A DNA stretch of 64,000 nucleotides from Dickeya chrysanthemi NCPPB 402 (GCF_000406105.1 NZ_CM001974.1:4236469-4300468), one strand, 5' to 3'. Positions 32,451 through 44,840 are shown, counted from the stretch's first letter. The notes: generated by a model from the letters alone, not told the origin. Numbers and translations are program-made.

Positions 32451-35400
32451 TTACTGGCCTGCCGCACCGGCGGCATTGGCTTTTTGCGGTTCACGCACTA
32501 CTTCCTGAATCTTTGGTTGATCCACACTACCGGAAATATGGTAACGAATCAGGGAAATTTTACTCCACAGCGGGCCCAACACCTTACTGGCGGCAAACAC
32601 CGCCGCCCCGATAACCGGGTTCACCGCAAAGGCGGTGGCTACGCCGACCGTTGCGGAAATTTCCGGCGCGACGACCGCTTCCATCGAAACGTCGCGTTTT
32701 ACCAGGTCAACATCGCCCTTCATAGCGATATCCGCTTCCAGGCCGTCCACCAGCAAATTATCGGTGTGCAACACCCCGTCTTTTATCCACGCCGTACTGC
32801 GAACCGAATCAAAGTAAAAGCCTTTGCCGAACGTATCGCTGAAATCAAACTGTAGCTTACGCAGCAGCGCATCGAAACTCACCAGACGCAATAATTGCCC
32901 GGCCTGGCCGGTGCCGACGTTAACGATTTCACCTTTGCCGATATCGGTTTTCAAAATGCCGCTCAGGCTTGGAATATGCGGCGACCACGGCGAACCGCGC
33001 CAGTACAAGTCATAATCAATCTTAAACGCACCGGCACGCAACGGCGTCGCCAGGCCCAGCCAGTCGGCGTTGTCGCTCAGGCTGTTGCCCGACAACTGGC
33101 CTTTTATCGCCGTACGAGTGCCTTCGCCGCTCTCCTGCCAGCTGCCGTCCAGCGTGAGTTTCGCTTTACCGCTATCGACCACCCCATTGGCCAGCACCAG
33201 CTTATTCGGCTCGGGTTGCAGCGCCCCCTTCACCTGACCGATGTTTTGCCCCATCAACCAGCATTCCCGGCAATCAAACTGCAACGCCGGCCAGTCTTCA
33301 AAGCGAATACTCGGATCGTTGAGCGGCGACTTTTTCTCTGCCAGCGCCGCCGGGTTGGTCGCATCATCGCCTTGCCACTGCGGATTGTAATACAGATAGC
33401 GAACATCGCTACGCCATTGTCCGACGGCGGGGATCAACAAACGGCCATCGATCTCCCGGCCGGCCACCGTGATTTCACGGCCGCCGTTCTGGGTACGGCT
33501 GGTAAACATCAGATCATGCCACTGTTGACCCAGCACCTTCAGTTCCGGCGTCATCAGCGTTACCCGGTCCGGCCATTGGAAACGGCTGGCCGCCGTCTGC
33601 TCGGTTACCGTGTGTCGAACGCCGGGCAGCAACGCCAGCCAGCGTTCGCCGTCCAGCGGCGGCAACGCCAACGTCAGCGACGAATCATCCGGCAGAGGCG
33701 GAAGTTTCGTGCCGTCCTGCCAGGCCGCCCGCGCCAGTATCACTTTGCTCTCTTTAAGCAGCCATTGACTGTTGAAAGACTGTTTTTTCCCTAACGTGCC
33801 GCTCAGCGTGAAACCGCGTACATCGCCTTTGGCATTAGCCTGAAGTCCCAACGCCGCGCCGCCCGCCTTATTTAACGGTGAAGGTAAGTAACTGCTTACT
33901 TCCTTCAAATCACCCTGGAAGTTCACTTCATAGCTGGATGATCCACGGTGAGGCAGCGTCACCTGCACTGAACTCTGCCAGCCGGCATTGCCCTTCAACG
34001 CCGCCGCAACGGGTTTAGGTAGCCACGGCAAACGGGATACGGCCCAGCTTCCCTGCAACCCCACATCAACCAGAAACGCGTTTTCCTGTTCCTGAGTCGA
34101 GAAATTGAACGTGAGGGGCTGTTCCAGCCAACGCGCCTGCAACGTTTGGCTGGCGAGGTTGCCGTTATCGTAGTGAAATTGTCCGCTGACCGCCTGGAGT
34201 GAGGCATCCAATGGTTTGATAAACAAAGAATTATTATTCAGCGCCACATCGCCGCTGGCTTTTACCATCCCACCATTGAGCGGGATATCCAGATGCAGAT
34301 TACCCTGAACCTCTCCGCCAATCTGGATCTGTCTGAGCGCACCGCCGATCGAGTTTTTCATCGGCGTTTGATCGAAGTAATCGCTCACTTCTTTGCCGCT
34401 ACCGCTGATGTCGCCATCGATCAGCAGCTTCTCTTTGCTGTAATCTGGGATCACCGCATTGATATTGCGCCCTTCAGCATCGCCCAGCATCACCTGCGGC
34501 GCCAGCATCCACAGGCCGTTGTTAAGGAAATTCAGCGTAATATCCAGGTTATCCAGCGCCGGCCAGCCGGGCTGGAACTCAAAGCGAGATTTCTCCAGCG
34601 GCACCCAGACCTGAAATTGTCCTTCCTGATGCTCGAACGGGAACTGAGCCGGGTTACCGGCAAACACCAGCGTGGCATTATCCACCTGGCCCGACTTGAT
34701 GGCGCCGGTCAGATAATCCACCAGATTTTTGCCCATAAAGGGTTCAGGATAGTAACGCCAGGCGTCGGCGGCATCGCCGAGCCGAATCCCGGCCAGAATA
34801 TCCAGCCGGGGTTCCCCCTGAACAGGATGACGATAGCGGAAATCACCGTTGGCCCACAACGAACGGGAGCGCACATCCAGCCCTTGCCCCCACAGTTCCC
34901 AACCCTGCGCACTATTGCGCCACTCCAGCGTGGCGTCGGCCTGACGAATATCCAGCGGCGCACGGAACATGTCCTGATACGGCAACGTACTCTGCGCCAG
35001 ATTTACCCGCGTCCGCCCGCGCGTCAGGCTACCGGTTGCCTCGCCGGATACATGATTAGCGCCCGGCAGCCGTTGCCAGTTTTGCCAGCCGACATCCTGC
35101 CAGTTCACCTGAAAACGGGTCAGATCCGGCTGCTGCAAGGGGATATCCAGCGCCAGCGTGGTCAGTTGCCCTTGCGGCTGCAATGCCTGCCAACGGGTTT
35201 TTAGTTCCGGCGTGGTGGTGCTGAGCAACGGCAGCAGCGGCCCCAGCCGTTCCAACGCCAGGTGACGGCCGCGAATGCGTAGCTCGGCCGGACGGTCCGG
35301 CCCCAACAGTTGGGTATCCGCCGGCAACCACAGGGCAGACAATTGTCCTTTCGGCCAGTCGACGCCGTCGGTGGACAAATTCAGCGACGGTACATCCAAT

Positions 35401-36305
35401 TGCCAGCCGTTTTGATAACGGCTGGCGTGCAGCGTCATGCCGTTAACGCCCAGCCGGTGCAACGTCGCGCCGTCGCGCCAACTGGCATCGCCCTGACTGA
35501 GCAGCAGATCGCCGCCGTACATATCGCCTTCCCGCACCTGCAACCAGGCCGCCAGGCTGAACCTGGCGCTCTCAAGCCCGGTGTTGCTGCGGATCCAGCG
35601 GCCCAGCCACGGTTTCATGTCGATATTGTCGGCCTGCAAATACACCATGCCGTTATTCAGCCAGCCTTGTTCATCACGTAAATCCATACGCAACTGCACC
35701 ACGCCGTGCTGACCGGTAAAACTCGACAGGCTAATTTGTCCTTCCGCCCGGTGCCGATTTTTGCTGTTTAACCAAGTCAACTGGGGAACGTGCAATTCGG
35801 CCTGGGTGCCCGATGGGGTCAGAAAACGGATGCGGCTATTACGCAGATCGAAGTGATCGAACTGACGCAGGAACAGCGAGCCGAACTGATCCGGCTCCCA
35901 ACTGCGGGTACGCTGCCTTTCGGGGTCGATCGGCTTTTTGATGTCTAATTGCAGGTGATAAAACGTAAGATCGCGGAACTTCCACTTCAGATGCAGCAAC
36001 GACTGCCAGACATCCAGCGCTACTGAAATGCGCTCGGATTGCCACTCGGCATCCGGGTGATGAATACGCAGGTTGGTGATATCCAGCGTCGGCCCAAACG
36101 TTTCCCAACTGCCGCTGAGGCTATCCACCTCCATCGGCAGGCCGGTAACGGACTGCGCCCAGGCCACGATCTGTGGCCGGAAAGTATCCAGCGTCGGCAG
36201 CACCATTCTCAGGCCGCTGACCAGCAACGCGGCCAGCACAACCAAAATGGCACACGTCGCTGCTGCTATTCCGGGCAATCGCTTTATGCCGGGCAGTCGC
36301 CTCAC
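32451..36305 (-). CDS. yhdP: AsmA-like inter-membrane phospholipid transport protein YhdP
   Basis: YhdP (1284 aa) is a large AsmA/TamB-family protein anchored in the inner membrane and predicted to bridge the periplasm. With TamB and YdbH it moves phospholipids to the outer membrane. One membrane helix (about 14-38) precedes a long beta-rich taco-fold repeat region and the C-terminal AsmA-like domain (LTLDGSWQESGEG ... DGLEADIAMKGDVDLVKRDVSMEAVVAPE). A GTG start at 36305 is chosen because GAGGAG lies six bases before it; an upstream GTG at 36329 would bury that site. The opening MRRLPGIKRLPGI holds a duplicated RLPGI. Confidence 0.93.
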   Translation of the reverse strand: MRRLPGIKRLPGIAAATCAILVVLAALLVSGLRMVLPTLDTFRPQIVAWAQSVTGLPMEVDSLSGSWETFGPTLDITNLRIHHPDAEWQSERISVALDVWQSLLHLKWKFRDLTFYHLQLDIKKPIDPERQRTRSWEPDQFGSLFLRQFDHFDLRNSRIRFLTPSGTQAELHVPQLTWLNSKNRHRAEGQISLSSFTGQHGVVQLRMDLRDEQGWLNNGMVYLQADNIDMKPWLGRWIRSNTGLESARFSLAAWLQVREGDMYGGDLLLSQGDASWRDGATLHRLGVNGMTLHASRYQNGWQLDVPSLNLSTDGVDWPKGQLSALWLPADTQLLGPDRPAELRIRGRHLALERLGPLLPLLSTTTPELKTRWQALQPQGQLTTLALDIPLQQPDLTRFQVNWQDVGWQNWQRLPGANHVSGEATGSLTRGRTRVNLAQSTLPYQDMFRAPLDIRQADATLEWRNSAQGWELWGQGLDVRSRSLWANGDFRYRHPVQGEPRLDILAGIRLGDAADAWRYYPEPFMGKNLVDYLTGAIKSGQVDNATLVFAGNPAQFPFEHQEGQFQVWVPLEKSRFEFQPGWPALDNLDITLNFLNNGLWMLAPQVMLGDAEGRNINAVIPDYSKEKLLIDGDISGSGKEVSDYFDQTPMKNSIGGALRQIQIGGEVQGNLHLDIPLNGGMVKASGDVALNNNSLFIKPLDASLQAVSGQFHYDNGNLASQTLQARWLEQPLTFNFSTQEQENAFLVDVGLQGSWAVSRLPWLPKPVAAALKGNAGWQSSVQVTLPHRGSSSYEVNFQGDLKEVSSYLPSPLNKAGGAALGLQANAKGDVRGFTLSGTLGKKQSFNSQWLLKESKVILARAAWQDGTKLPPLPDDSSLTLALPPLDGERWLALLPGVRHTVTEQTAASRFQWPDRVTLMTPELKVLGQQWHDLMFTSRTQNGGREITVAGREIDGRLLIPAVGQWRSDVRYLYYNPQWQGDDATNPAALAEKKSPLNDPSIRFEDWPALQFDCRECWLMGQNIGQVKGALQPEPNKLVLANGVVDSGKAKLTLDGSWQESGEGTRTAIKGQLSGNSLSDNADWLGLATPLRAGAFKIDYDLYWRGSPWSPHIPSLSGILKTDIGKGEIVNVGTGQAGQLLRLVSFDALLRKLQFDFSDTFGKGFYFDSVRSTAWIKDGVLHTDNLLVDGLEADIAMKGDVDLVKRDVSMEAVVAPEISATVGVATAFAVNPVIGAAVFAASKVLGPLWSKISLIRYHISGSVDQPKIQEVVREPQKANAAGAAGQ

Positions 36306-36349
36306 ACCTGTCTCCTCATTGTTCGTCACCGGCGACGAGCGAAAACCTT

Positions 36350-36387
36350 AACAGAGAAAGCCCGCCGGCCGACATCCGGCGACGGGC
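36350..36387 (-). terminator. Hairpin after rng
   Basis: On the minus strand, GCCCG and CGGGC ends (36360-36387) enclose a CCGG inner stem and are followed by TTTCTCTGTT. It lies 10-47 bp past the rng stop and before yhdP. It may reduce read-through from mre-maf-rng into yhdP; the U-run is imperfect. Confidence 0.45.
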
Positions 36388-36396
36388 GGCATGACG

Positions 36397-37866
36397 TTAC
36401 ATCATGACCACATCAAACTGTTCCTGACTGTACAGCGGTTCGATCTGCACCTTAACCTGCTTGCCGACGAAAATCTCCACTTCCGCCAGCGCGTGCGACT
36501 CGTCGCTTTTCAATGCTTCGCCCACCGCCGGCGATGCGTAGACCAGGAAACGATCGGAGTCATAAGCGTGGTGTACTCGCACGATTTCACGCATGATTTC
36601 ATAGCACACGGTTTCCACGGTTTTCACCGACCCGCGGCCGTGACAGGTTGGGCACTCGCTGCATAACACGTGTTCTATGCTCTCACGGGTACGCTTGCGC
36701 GTCATCTCCACCAGTCCCAATTGAGAGAAGCCGCTGATGCCGGTTTTGACCCGATCTTTGCTTAACGCCTGTTCCAACGAATGCAGTACGCGACGGCGGT
36801 GATCCTCATTCGCCATATCGATGAAATCGATGATGATGATGCCGCCCAGATTGCGCAAACGCAGCTGACGGGCAATCGCCTGCGTCGCTTCGATGTTGGT
36901 ATTAAAAATGGTTTCGTCCAGATTACGATGGCCGACAAACGCACCGGTGTTGATATCGATGGTGGTCATCGCTTCCGTCTGGTCGATAATCAGATAGCCG
37001 CCGGATTTCAGTTCAACTTTGCGATCCAGCGCCCGCTGAATTTCGTTTTCCACGTCGTACAGGTCGAAAATCGGCTGTTTGCCGCTGTAATGCTCCAGCT
37101 TACTGGTCATTTCAGGGATGTATTCGGCGGTGAACTCCAGCAGGGAGTCGTAAGTCAGCTTCGAATCAACGCGAATGCGATCCAGCGACGCGTCGGCAAA
37201 ATCCCGCAAAATACGGTGCGCCAGCGCCAACTCGCCATACAGTTTGCACTTGGTCTGGTTGCGCTTTTTGCGCTCCATCACCTTGGTCCATAAGCGCTTA
37301 AGAAAAGCGGCGTCCTGCGCCAGCTCTTCCTCTCCCACGCCTTCGGCCGCGGTACGGATGATGAAGCCGCCTTGCTCGTCGCAATAGTCGGCCACCGTTT
37401 TTTTCAGGCGCTCACGCTCGGCCTCGCTTTCAATACGTTGAGAAACCCCGACGTGCGAGGCTCCGGGCATGAAAACCAGATAACGCGACGGCAGCGTGAT
37501 ATCGGTGGTCAGACGTGCGCCCTTGGTGCCAAGCGGGTCTTTCACCACCTGCACCATCAAATCCTGACCCTGACGCACCAGCTCGGCGATATCGCGCACA
37601 TGAAAGTTTTTCTGCTCGTCGCCCGCCACGCACTCGGTATGCGGCATGATATCGGACGCGTGCAGAAACGCCGCCTTGTCCAGGCCGATATCAACGAACG
37701 CCGCCTGCATTCCCGGCAGCACACGGCTGACGCGGCCTTTATAGATATTGCCGACAATCCCGCGCCGGGCTTCACGTTCAATATGAATTTCCTGCAAAAT
37801 GCCGCCGTCGATATAGGCAACACGCGTCTCTGAAGGGGTAATATTTACCAGCAATTCAGCGGTCAT
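36397..37866 (-). CDS. rng: Ribonuclease G
   Basis: RNase G (489 aa, formerly CafA) is an RNase E paralogue that matures the 5' end of 16S rRNA and cuts some mRNAs. The S1 domain lies at about 35-125 ([23 protein letters not shown]). The DNase I-like catalytic region has [12 protein letters not shown] and [17 protein letters not shown], with metal-binding acidic residues. The zinc-link C-P-T-C is in [11 protein letters not shown] near 404-414. The frame extends to 37914, but the ATG at 37866 with GAGGA gives the family start MTAELLVN. It overlaps maf by 11 bp. Confidence 0.96.
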   Translation of the reverse strand: MTAELLVNITPSETRVAYIDGGILQEIHIEREARRGIVGNIYKGRVSRVLPGMQAAFVDIGLDKAAFLHASDIMPHTECVAGDEQKNFHVRDIAELVRQGQDLMVQVVKDPLGTKGARLTTDITLPSRYLVFMPGASHVGVSQRIESEAERERLKKTVADYCDEQGGFIIRTAAEGVGEEELAQDAAFLKRLWTKVMERKKRNQTKCKLYGELALAHRILRDFADASLDRIRVDSKLTYDSLLEFTAEYIPEMTSKLEHYSGKQPIFDLYDVENEIQRALDRKVELKSGGYLIIDQTEAMTTIDINTGAFVGHRNLDETIFNTNIEATQAIARQLRLRNLGGIIIIDFIDMANEDHRRRVLHSLEQALSKDRVKTGISGFSQLGLVEMTRKRTRESIEHVLCSECPTCHGRGSVKTVETVCYEIMREIVRVHHAYDSDRFLVYASPAVGEALKSDESHALAEVEIFVGKQVKVQIEPLYSQEQFDVVMM

Positions 37867-38449
37867 GGGTTCCTCGTTCTTTACGCTGTGCAGAAAAATG
37901 TGTGAACAATTCAAGCGTTTCCACCAATGGCAACCCTACCACGGCATGATAACTCCCGAAAATCGATTTAACGAAACATCCGCCTTTTCCCTGAATGCCG
38001 TAAGCGCCCGCTTTATCCATCGGCTCGCCGCTGGCGATATACGCTGTAATATCATCATCGGAAAGGGGTCGGAACTGCACCTCGGTCACCACTCGTGTCG
38101 ATACGCTCTCGCGGCGGTCGGCCAGCGTCACCGCCGTCATCACCTGATGGCGGTGGCCCGACAATGCGCGAAGAATGCGAACGGCATCGTCTTCATCGCG
38201 CGGTTTTTCCAGTACCTGGCCGTTCAACACGACAATGGTATCCGCCCCCAGCACCGGCAGATCCATCGGTGCCGCCGCGACGCCGGCCGACGCTTTGTCG
38301 TGCGCCAGACGGCTGACATACTGCTCCGGCGATTCGCCCGGCTGACGCTGTTCCGCGACGTCAATCTTCACGACATCGAACGACAGCTCCAGCAGGGTTA
38401 ACAGTTCACGACGGCGGGGCGACGCTGACGCCAGATACAGATCGGTCAT
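37856..38449 (-). CDS. maf: dTTP/UTP pyrophosphatase of the Maf family (YhdE)
   Basis: This 197-aa Maf protein hydrolyses dTTP, UTP and modified pyrimidine triphosphates, a house-cleaning role; family members can affect septation. The phosphate-binding start [12 protein letters not shown] (about 5-16) and [20 protein letters not shown] (about 66-85) are diagnostic. [28 protein letters not shown] follows. ATG at 38449 is preceded by a GTG in frame, not used. It lies 24 bp after mreD and overlaps rng. Confidence 0.95.
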   Translation of the reverse strand: MTDLYLASASPRRRELLTLLELSFDVVKIDVAEQRQPGESPEQYVSRLAHDKASAGVAAAPMDLPVLGADTIVVLNGQVLEKPRDEDDAVRILRALSGHRHQVMTAVTLADRRESVSTRVVTEVQFRPLSDDDITAYIASGEPMDKAGAYGIQGKGGCFVKSIFGSYHAVVGLPLVETLELFTHFSAQRKERGTHDR

Positions 38450-38473
38450 CACATTTCTCTCATCATGTTCTTG

Positions 38474-38962
38474 TTATTGAACGGCAAACTGACGGCGAAT
38501 CTTGCGCATCAGCAGGAACAGCCACGGCCATAGCACGCCGTCGACAACACTATTCCAGAAAATTTCCGGTCGTAAAGAGACATTGATCACCAGGAACTCG
38601 GCCCAAAACACCAGTAAATCCAATACCAGCGACAGCAACATGACGACCAGCGCCTGCTGCCACAACGCCATGTTACGGAACAACTGGAATTTGAACGCCA
38701 CCAGATAGGCGACAATACTCAGCCCCAACGCCCGAACCCCCAGCGTAGAACCGAGAATCAGGTCGGTGATCATCCCCAACACAAACCCGGTGCCGACATT
38801 AACCCGGTGCGGCAGCGCCATCACCCAATAAATCAGGATCAAGGTCAGCCAGGAAGGACGATACATATAAAGCTTATCCGGCCAGGGCATGATTTGCAGC
38901 ACCATCGCCACCAAAAAAGAGAGCCAGATAATCCAGTGACCGTGTCGGTGATAGCTGTTCAT
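38474..38962 (-). CDS. mreD: Rod-shape determining protein MreD
   Basis: MreD (162 aa) is an inner-membrane protein of the elongasome with about five spans. The opening [20 protein letters not shown] and the motif [35 protein letters not shown] are typical. It overlaps mreC by 4 bp, so translation is coupled. Length equals E. coli MreD. Confidence 0.96.
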   Translation of the reverse strand: MNSYHRHGHWIIWLSFLVAMVLQIMPWPDKLYMYRPSWLTLILIYWVMALPHRVNVGTGFVLGMITDLILGSTLGVRALGLSIVAYLVAFKFQLFRNMALWQQALVVMLLSLVLDLLVFWAEFLVINVSLRPEIFWNSVVDGVLWPWLFLLMRKIRRQFAVQ

Positions 38963-40110
38963 CGGCTACCTCCCGGCGCTGCGGGTGACGTTCCCTGCGG
39001 TGATGGCGCCGTCTGATTCACAGCCGGCGATGTCGTATTGCGAGGCGGCGCCGTATTGGCAGGCTTAGACTGCGCCGCACCGTTCGTTTTCGGCGGTGTG
39101 GCTTTTACCGGAGCCGCTTTAGCCGGCGGTGCCGGCGGGCCGACAAAATCAGGCGACGAGGTATTGGCCGAGGCCGGAGCAGGCGGGCCCATTTCCTCCG
39201 GCGACGGCAGTACGTGCGGCATCATTTGCATCAGGCGCTCATTCGCCACCCGATGTACCTCGTCCTGCGGTAACGCAGTACGGGAATTACTGTCCACACC
39301 CCACATCAACAGCAGATAGCGCAAACGCTGCAGCTCGGCGGTAGGGCGAGCCTGAATAACGGTGTAGGCGCGCTGGGTATCCACTTTCACCGACGAGACG
39401 ACCGCCACCGGATACCCTTCAGGGAAACGCCCGCCCAGACCGGACGTAACCAGCACATCGCCGACCCGGATATCCGTATTGTTAGGCAAGTGCTCCAGTT
39501 GTAAATCTTCGGTGCAGCCGTTACCGGCGGCAATCACGCGGATGTCGTTACGCAGCACCTGAATCGGCAGCGCATGAGAGGCATCGCAAATCAACAGCAC
39601 ACGGCTGGTAAACTGCCCCACCGCGACAACCTGCCCCACCACGCCTTTATCGCTGATGACCGGTTGTCCTTCGTACACGCCGTTGACGTTGCCTTTGTCG
39701 ATCACCACTTGATCGCTGTACGGGTCGGACCCGGAGGACAGCACCTGTGTGACCATCTTCTGCTCTTCCTGACGCAACGGCGAGCCCAGCAGTTCACGCA
39801 GACGGGCGTTTTCCTGACGGAATTGCCCCAACAGCAACAGATCGCTGTTTTTCAACAACAGTTCCTGACGCAAAGCGGTATTTTCCCGTTCCAGTTGCTC
39901 GCGGGAGGTCAGATTGGCGGACAGGTTATCCAGCATGGCGCGCGGGCCATTCGCCAGAAAATAGAAAGGGCTGACGGCGGTATCCATGTACGTTCTGATT
40001 TTGACGAACGTACCGAGCCGACTGTCGGCAAAAATAATGACAATTGCGGTAATGACAGCAAGAAAAAGGCGCAGTTGCAGGGAGGGGCCCCGGCTAAAAA
40101 TCGGCTTCAT
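38959..40110 (-). CDS. mreC: Rod-shape determining protein MreC
   Basis: MreC (383 aa) is a single-pass inner-membrane protein that links cytoplasmic MreB to PBP2/RodA in the periplasm. One membrane helix (about 10-30) is followed by a coiled coil (about 62-102, [29 protein letters not shown]) and the two-barrel domain (about 110-275). A Pro/Ala/Thr/Lys-rich disordered tail runs from about 305 and is longer than in E. coli (367 aa total). It lies between mreB and mreD. Confidence 0.95.
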   Translation of the reverse strand: MKPIFSRGPSLQLRLFLAVITAIVIIFADSRLGTFVKIRTYMDTAVSPFYFLANGPRAMLDNLSANLTSREQLERENTALRQELLLKNSDLLLLGQFRQENARLRELLGSPLRQEEQKMVTQVLSSGSDPYSDQVVIDKGNVNGVYEGQPVISDKGVVGQVVAVGQFTSRVLLICDASHALPIQVLRNDIRVIAAGNGCTEDLQLEHLPNNTDIRVGDVLVTSGLGGRFPEGYPVAVVSSVKVDTQRAYTVIQARPTAELQRLRYLLLMWGVDSNSRTALPQDEVHRVANERLMQMMPHVLPSPEEMGPPAPASANTSSPDFVGPPAPPAKAAPVKATPPKTNGAAQSKPANTAPPRNTTSPAVNQTAPSPQGTSPAAPGGSR

Positions 40111-40211
40111 AAAATTGCGTATTCCTCGACAATAAAAAGGGGGCTACCACGCGGGATGAATCCAACAGATTTTCATCCATGCGATCGGTCCCCCTCTTTG
40201 TTCTGGCTGGA

Positions 40212-41569
<1,358 letters not shown>

Positions 41570-43516
41570 TCAAACATACGTGCGCGGTGAATATTTTTTC
41601 AGCGTGTTGCTTACCGGCTCGGAGGCGGCGAACAGATCCCCCTGCCCGCCGCAAACGCCTTTGTCCAGCAATGTCTGCCATTCTTCACGCGTCCGCACGC
41701 CCGAGGCGAACACCTGAGCGTGCGTGCCCTTGCAGGCTTCGGTCAGGCTGCTGACAAACAGCTGATTCTCCGGCCGCTTATCCAGACTACGCACCAATCC
41801 CGGGTGGAGTTTGATCACCTCCACATGCAGCGACTTGATATAGGCGGTGCTGACCAGCGTCAGCCCGGCCTGCGTCACCGCCAGCCGACAACCTAAGCCG
41901 GTAATCATGGCCAGAATCGGACGCAAACGGCCGATATATTGACACACATCGGCCTCTGCAAGCTCAAACAACAATCGCTGGCGCTGTTTTTTCGGACACT
42001 GGAGCAGTGTTTCACGCAGCCAGCGCAGGAACGGCCGTTGCAGCAGCGAATCCACCGTGATGGGGAAAGCCAGCACCGAATCCTGCCAACTGACGGTGAG
42101 AGCGATCACCCGATTGATCAACTGGCGGTCATAACCGGAAGTCAGGCCGAGCTGACGCACCAGCGGCATGTACTCCGCCTCCAGCAACTCCTGGGTGCCA
42201 TCATAAATTCGGCTAAACATTTCCCGATGGTGCACCTCGCCATCGCAGGTAATCGCCGGTTTCTGATACAAGCGCGGCCCGCCGCGCAACAGGGTGTGTT
42301 CCAGCAATGTGCGCCATTTGACGCTGCCTCGCCCTTTCTCCGGCACCCGCCGGTCATAAACGCACCAGCCGTTACCGCCCTGCAATACCGCGTTACGGGT
42401 GGCGTCTTCCACGCTTTCCATCACCTGTTCGGTGGTCTGCCCGCTGTGATACGCGCAAATACCGATGTGCAGAATATCTTCCCGATCGATGAGCGGCGTC
42501 ATTGGCAGAATGTCGATGGCTTTCACCAGTTGACTGGCGATACTGTCCGCTTCTTTCAGCGTCCGATGCGGCAAAAGCACCGTAAAATCACTGTGGTAGT
42601 AACGTGCCAACAGCGCAGAGGGATAGCGCAGGACAAACGTAGACAACAGGCTGATCAGCGTATTGCGATATTCTTCAAGCACACCGCCGTAGCCATGCGT
42701 TTCCTGCAAGGTGTCGAAGTCCGGCAGGCGGATCATCATCACCACGCCATGCGTGCCGACGTCTTCCGGGTCTTCCAATTGTGTGGCGAGCTGATTTTCG
42801 AAAAACAGCCGATTATTCAGACCGGTTTGCGCATCCTGGGCCGCGAATGAGCGAATGAGGGTGTCCACCCGACTACGAGCCTCACGCGCCTCGACCAGAT
42901 CCAGCAGCAACTGATCAAGAGCACCGCTGGCCATGGCCGGCCATTCGTGTACCGAACCATGCATTACGGTATCGCGTTCGCCCGCTAAAATCCGTCGGGC
43001 CCGTTTCTCCAGTTGTTCCTGGCCTGCCATCTGACGCCGCAGCCAACGCACGCCATGAAAAACGCCGACAGCGCTCATCAGTATCGCCAGTACCATCGAA
43101 AACATGGCCTTGAGATAGCGCGGTACGCCAAAAAACGGGTCGGCATAGGTGACATTGACCCGCACATCAGTGTGATGCAGCAGCGACAACGCGGTGTGAC
43201 GATAAAACAGCGCCCGTTCATCCGCATCGGACAACATTTCCGGCAAACGTAATAAAAAGAGGCGTTCATGATTATCGCGGATTTCCAGTTCCACAATGCC
43301 GGCGGCTTTCATCACCGCCGGCAACCAGAACTGGATATTGTCGGGCGGCTGTACCAACAGCGCCTGATCGATACTCGCCGCCACAGCCCTGAGCTGATGC
43401 TCCATCCGTTGCTGGCTGTAACACACAAAACTGAAAATGCTGCTGACCAACATCAGCACCACGGCCAATGTCGTCAGCAACGTCATTACGATTGATATTC
43501 TGGCAGTCAACCCCAT
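41570..43516 (-). CDS. csrD: RNase E specificity factor CsrD (degenerate GGDEF-EAL)
   Basis: CsrD (648 aa) is an inner-membrane protein that commits the CsrB/C (RsmB) sRNAs to RNase E decay, so freeing or limiting CsrA/RsmA. Two membrane helices (about 7-32 and 128-155) flank a periplasmic region. The GGDEF-like domain is degenerate (YYHSDFTVLLPHRT), as is the EAL-like domain (FELAEADVCQYIGRL), consistent with no cyclic-di-GMP turnover. The frame extends 28 codons upstream to 43600. That stretch is AT-rich and not family-like, so MGLTARISIVMTLL at 43516 is preferred. RsmA/RsmB control is central to virulence in soft-rot bacteria (established for the group). Confidence 0.9.
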   Translation of the reverse strand: MGLTARISIVMTLLTTLAVVLMLVSSIFSFVCYSQQRMEHQLRAVAASIDQALLVQPPDNIQFWLPAVMKAAGIVELEIRDNHERLFLLRLPEMLSDADERALFYRHTALSLLHHTDVRVNVTYADPFFGVPRYLKAMFSMVLAILMSAVGVFHGVRWLRRQMAGQEQLEKRARRILAGERDTVMHGSVHEWPAMASGALDQLLLDLVEAREARSRVDTLIRSFAAQDAQTGLNNRLFFENQLATQLEDPEDVGTHGVVMMIRLPDFDTLQETHGYGGVLEEYRNTLISLLSTFVLRYPSALLARYYHSDFTVLLPHRTLKEADSIASQLVKAIDILPMTPLIDREDILHIGICAYHSGQTTEQVMESVEDATRNAVLQGGNGWCVYDRRVPEKGRGSVKWRTLLEHTLLRGGPRLYQKPAITCDGEVHHREMFSRIYDGTQELLEAEYMPLVRQLGLTSGYDRQLINRVIALTVSWQDSVLAFPITVDSLLQRPFLRWLRETLLQCPKKQRQRLLFELAEADVCQYIGRLRPILAMITGLGCRLAVTQAGLTLVSTAYIKSLHVEVIKLHPGLVRSLDKRPENQLFVSSLTEACKGTHAQVFASGVRTREEWQTLLDKGVCGGQGDLFAASEPVSNTLKKYSPRTYV

Positions 43517-43668
43517 CCCTGCGCCTAACTCCGTATCAAAGAATTGAAAAATGCTTTCATGAGATACTTTGTGTGTTCTTTGCGATTTATCAGTTCGCAT
43601 ACTACCTGTTACAAATATAGTCCTTAAATGATTTACCTCTATTTTTGTCCCCGATAAGGAAGATTTTT

Positions 43669-44655
43669 ATGCGCGCATTAGTACTCGGGCAACAAGATAA
43701 CCGGACTGTGGCCGACATCAACACCATCGAACCATCACAATTACCTGATGGCGATGTCACTGTCGATGTGAATTGGTCCGGTATCAACTATAAAGATGCA
43801 CTAGCCATCACCGGCAAAGGAAAAATCATTCGTCAATTTCCGATGGTGCCGGGCATCGATTTCGCCGGCACCGTGCGCCATAGCGACCACCCCGACTTCA
43901 AGACCGGGCAGCCCGTGGTGCTGACCGGATGGGGCGTGGGTGAAACTCATTGGGGCGGACTGGCGGAACAGGCGCGAGTCCGGGCTGACTGGCTGGTGCC
44001 GTTGCCGCAAGGGTTGACGCCACGTCAGGCGATGATCATCGGTACCGCCGGGTTTACCGCCATGCTGTGCGTGATGGCGCTGGAAGAAGGCGGCGTGACG
44101 CCTGCAAGCGGCGAGGTGGTCGTTAGCGGCGCCAGCGGCGGCGTCGGCAGTACCGCCATTGCACTCTTACACGCGCTGGGGTATCAGGTAACGGCTGTCA
44201 GCGGCCGGGCGGATAACAGCGCCTATTTGCAACAACTTGGCGCTCATCAGGTGCTGGATCGCCGGGAATTTGCCGCTGCCGGTCGTCCGCTGGAAAAACA
44301 ACGCTGGGCAGGCGCTATCGACACAGTGGGCGATCAGGTACTGGCGACGCTGCTGGCCCAAATGCATTACGGCGCGACCGTCGCCGCTTGTGGGCTGGCG
44401 GGCGGCGTCGCTCTGCCAACCACGGTAATGCCATTTATCCTGCGCAACGTACGCCTGCAAGGCGTGGATTCGGTGATGACGCCGCGCGCCCGGCGTGAGG
44501 AAGCCTGGCATCGCCTGGCGGCACTGCTGCCTTCCGCTTTCTATGAACAGGTCGCACAGGAAATTACGCTGGAGCAGGTTCCCGCCGCCGCCGCCGCACT
44601 GCTGGAAAACCGGGTGACCGGCCGTACGCTGGTACGCATCGGCACCGCAGATTGA
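43669..44655 (+). CDS. acuI: Acrylyl-CoA reductase AcuI (YhdH), NADPH-dependent
   Basis: AcuI (328 aa) is a zinc-free medium-chain dehydrogenase/quinone-oxidoreductase-type enzyme that reduces toxic acryloyl-CoA to propionyl-CoA. The GroES-like N-terminal half has WSGINYKDALAITGKGKIIRQFPMVPGIDFAGTV. The NADPH fold is SGASGGVGSTAIALLHALGY at about 156-175. The ATG at 43669 has AAGGAAG before it and gives MRALVLGQQD. It is divergent from csrD and followed by a strong hairpin. Confidence 0.93.
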   Translation: MRALVLGQQDNRTVADINTIEPSQLPDGDVTVDVNWSGINYKDALAITGKGKIIRQFPMVPGIDFAGTVRHSDHPDFKTGQPVVLTGWGVGETHWGGLAEQARVRADWLVPLPQGLTPRQAMIIGTAGFTAMLCVMALEEGGVTPASGEVVVSGASGGVGSTAIALLHALGYQVTAVSGRADNSAYLQQLGAHQVLDRREFAAAGRPLEKQRWAGAIDTVGDQVLATLLAQMHYGATVAACGLAGGVALPTTVMPFILRNVRLQGVDSVMTPRARREEAWHRLAALLPSAFYEQVAQEITLEQVPAAAAALLENRVTGRTLVRIGTAD

Positions 44656-44666
44656 TACCTCCGTCA

Positions 44667-44705
44667 GAACAGGTCGATAACGACCTGTTCCTCCATCTTT
44701 TTGGT
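44667..44705 (+). terminator. Terminator of acuI
   Basis: A perfect 10-bp stem GAACAGGTCG / CGACCTGTTC with an ATAA loop lies 12 bp past the acuI stop. A U-stretch (CTTTTTGG) follows after a short CTCCAT spacer. The stem is excellent, the U-run slightly displaced. Confidence 0.65.
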
Positions 44706-44840
44706 AACACCCGGTAAAAAAAGAACGATTCCCCGGCACATTATTTCACCGCATACTGATGACAACGCCATCAAGACCAAAGCGTGTATTCAACCCGAAT
44801 CCCCCAGCCTGACACCAATAATCAAAAGCGGGAGTTCACC

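Noticed and set aside
43517..43600. 28-codon N-terminal extension of csrD
   Set aside because: The stretch is AT-rich, unlike known CsrD N-termini, and reads like an untranslated leader; the ATG at 43516 aligns with the family start.
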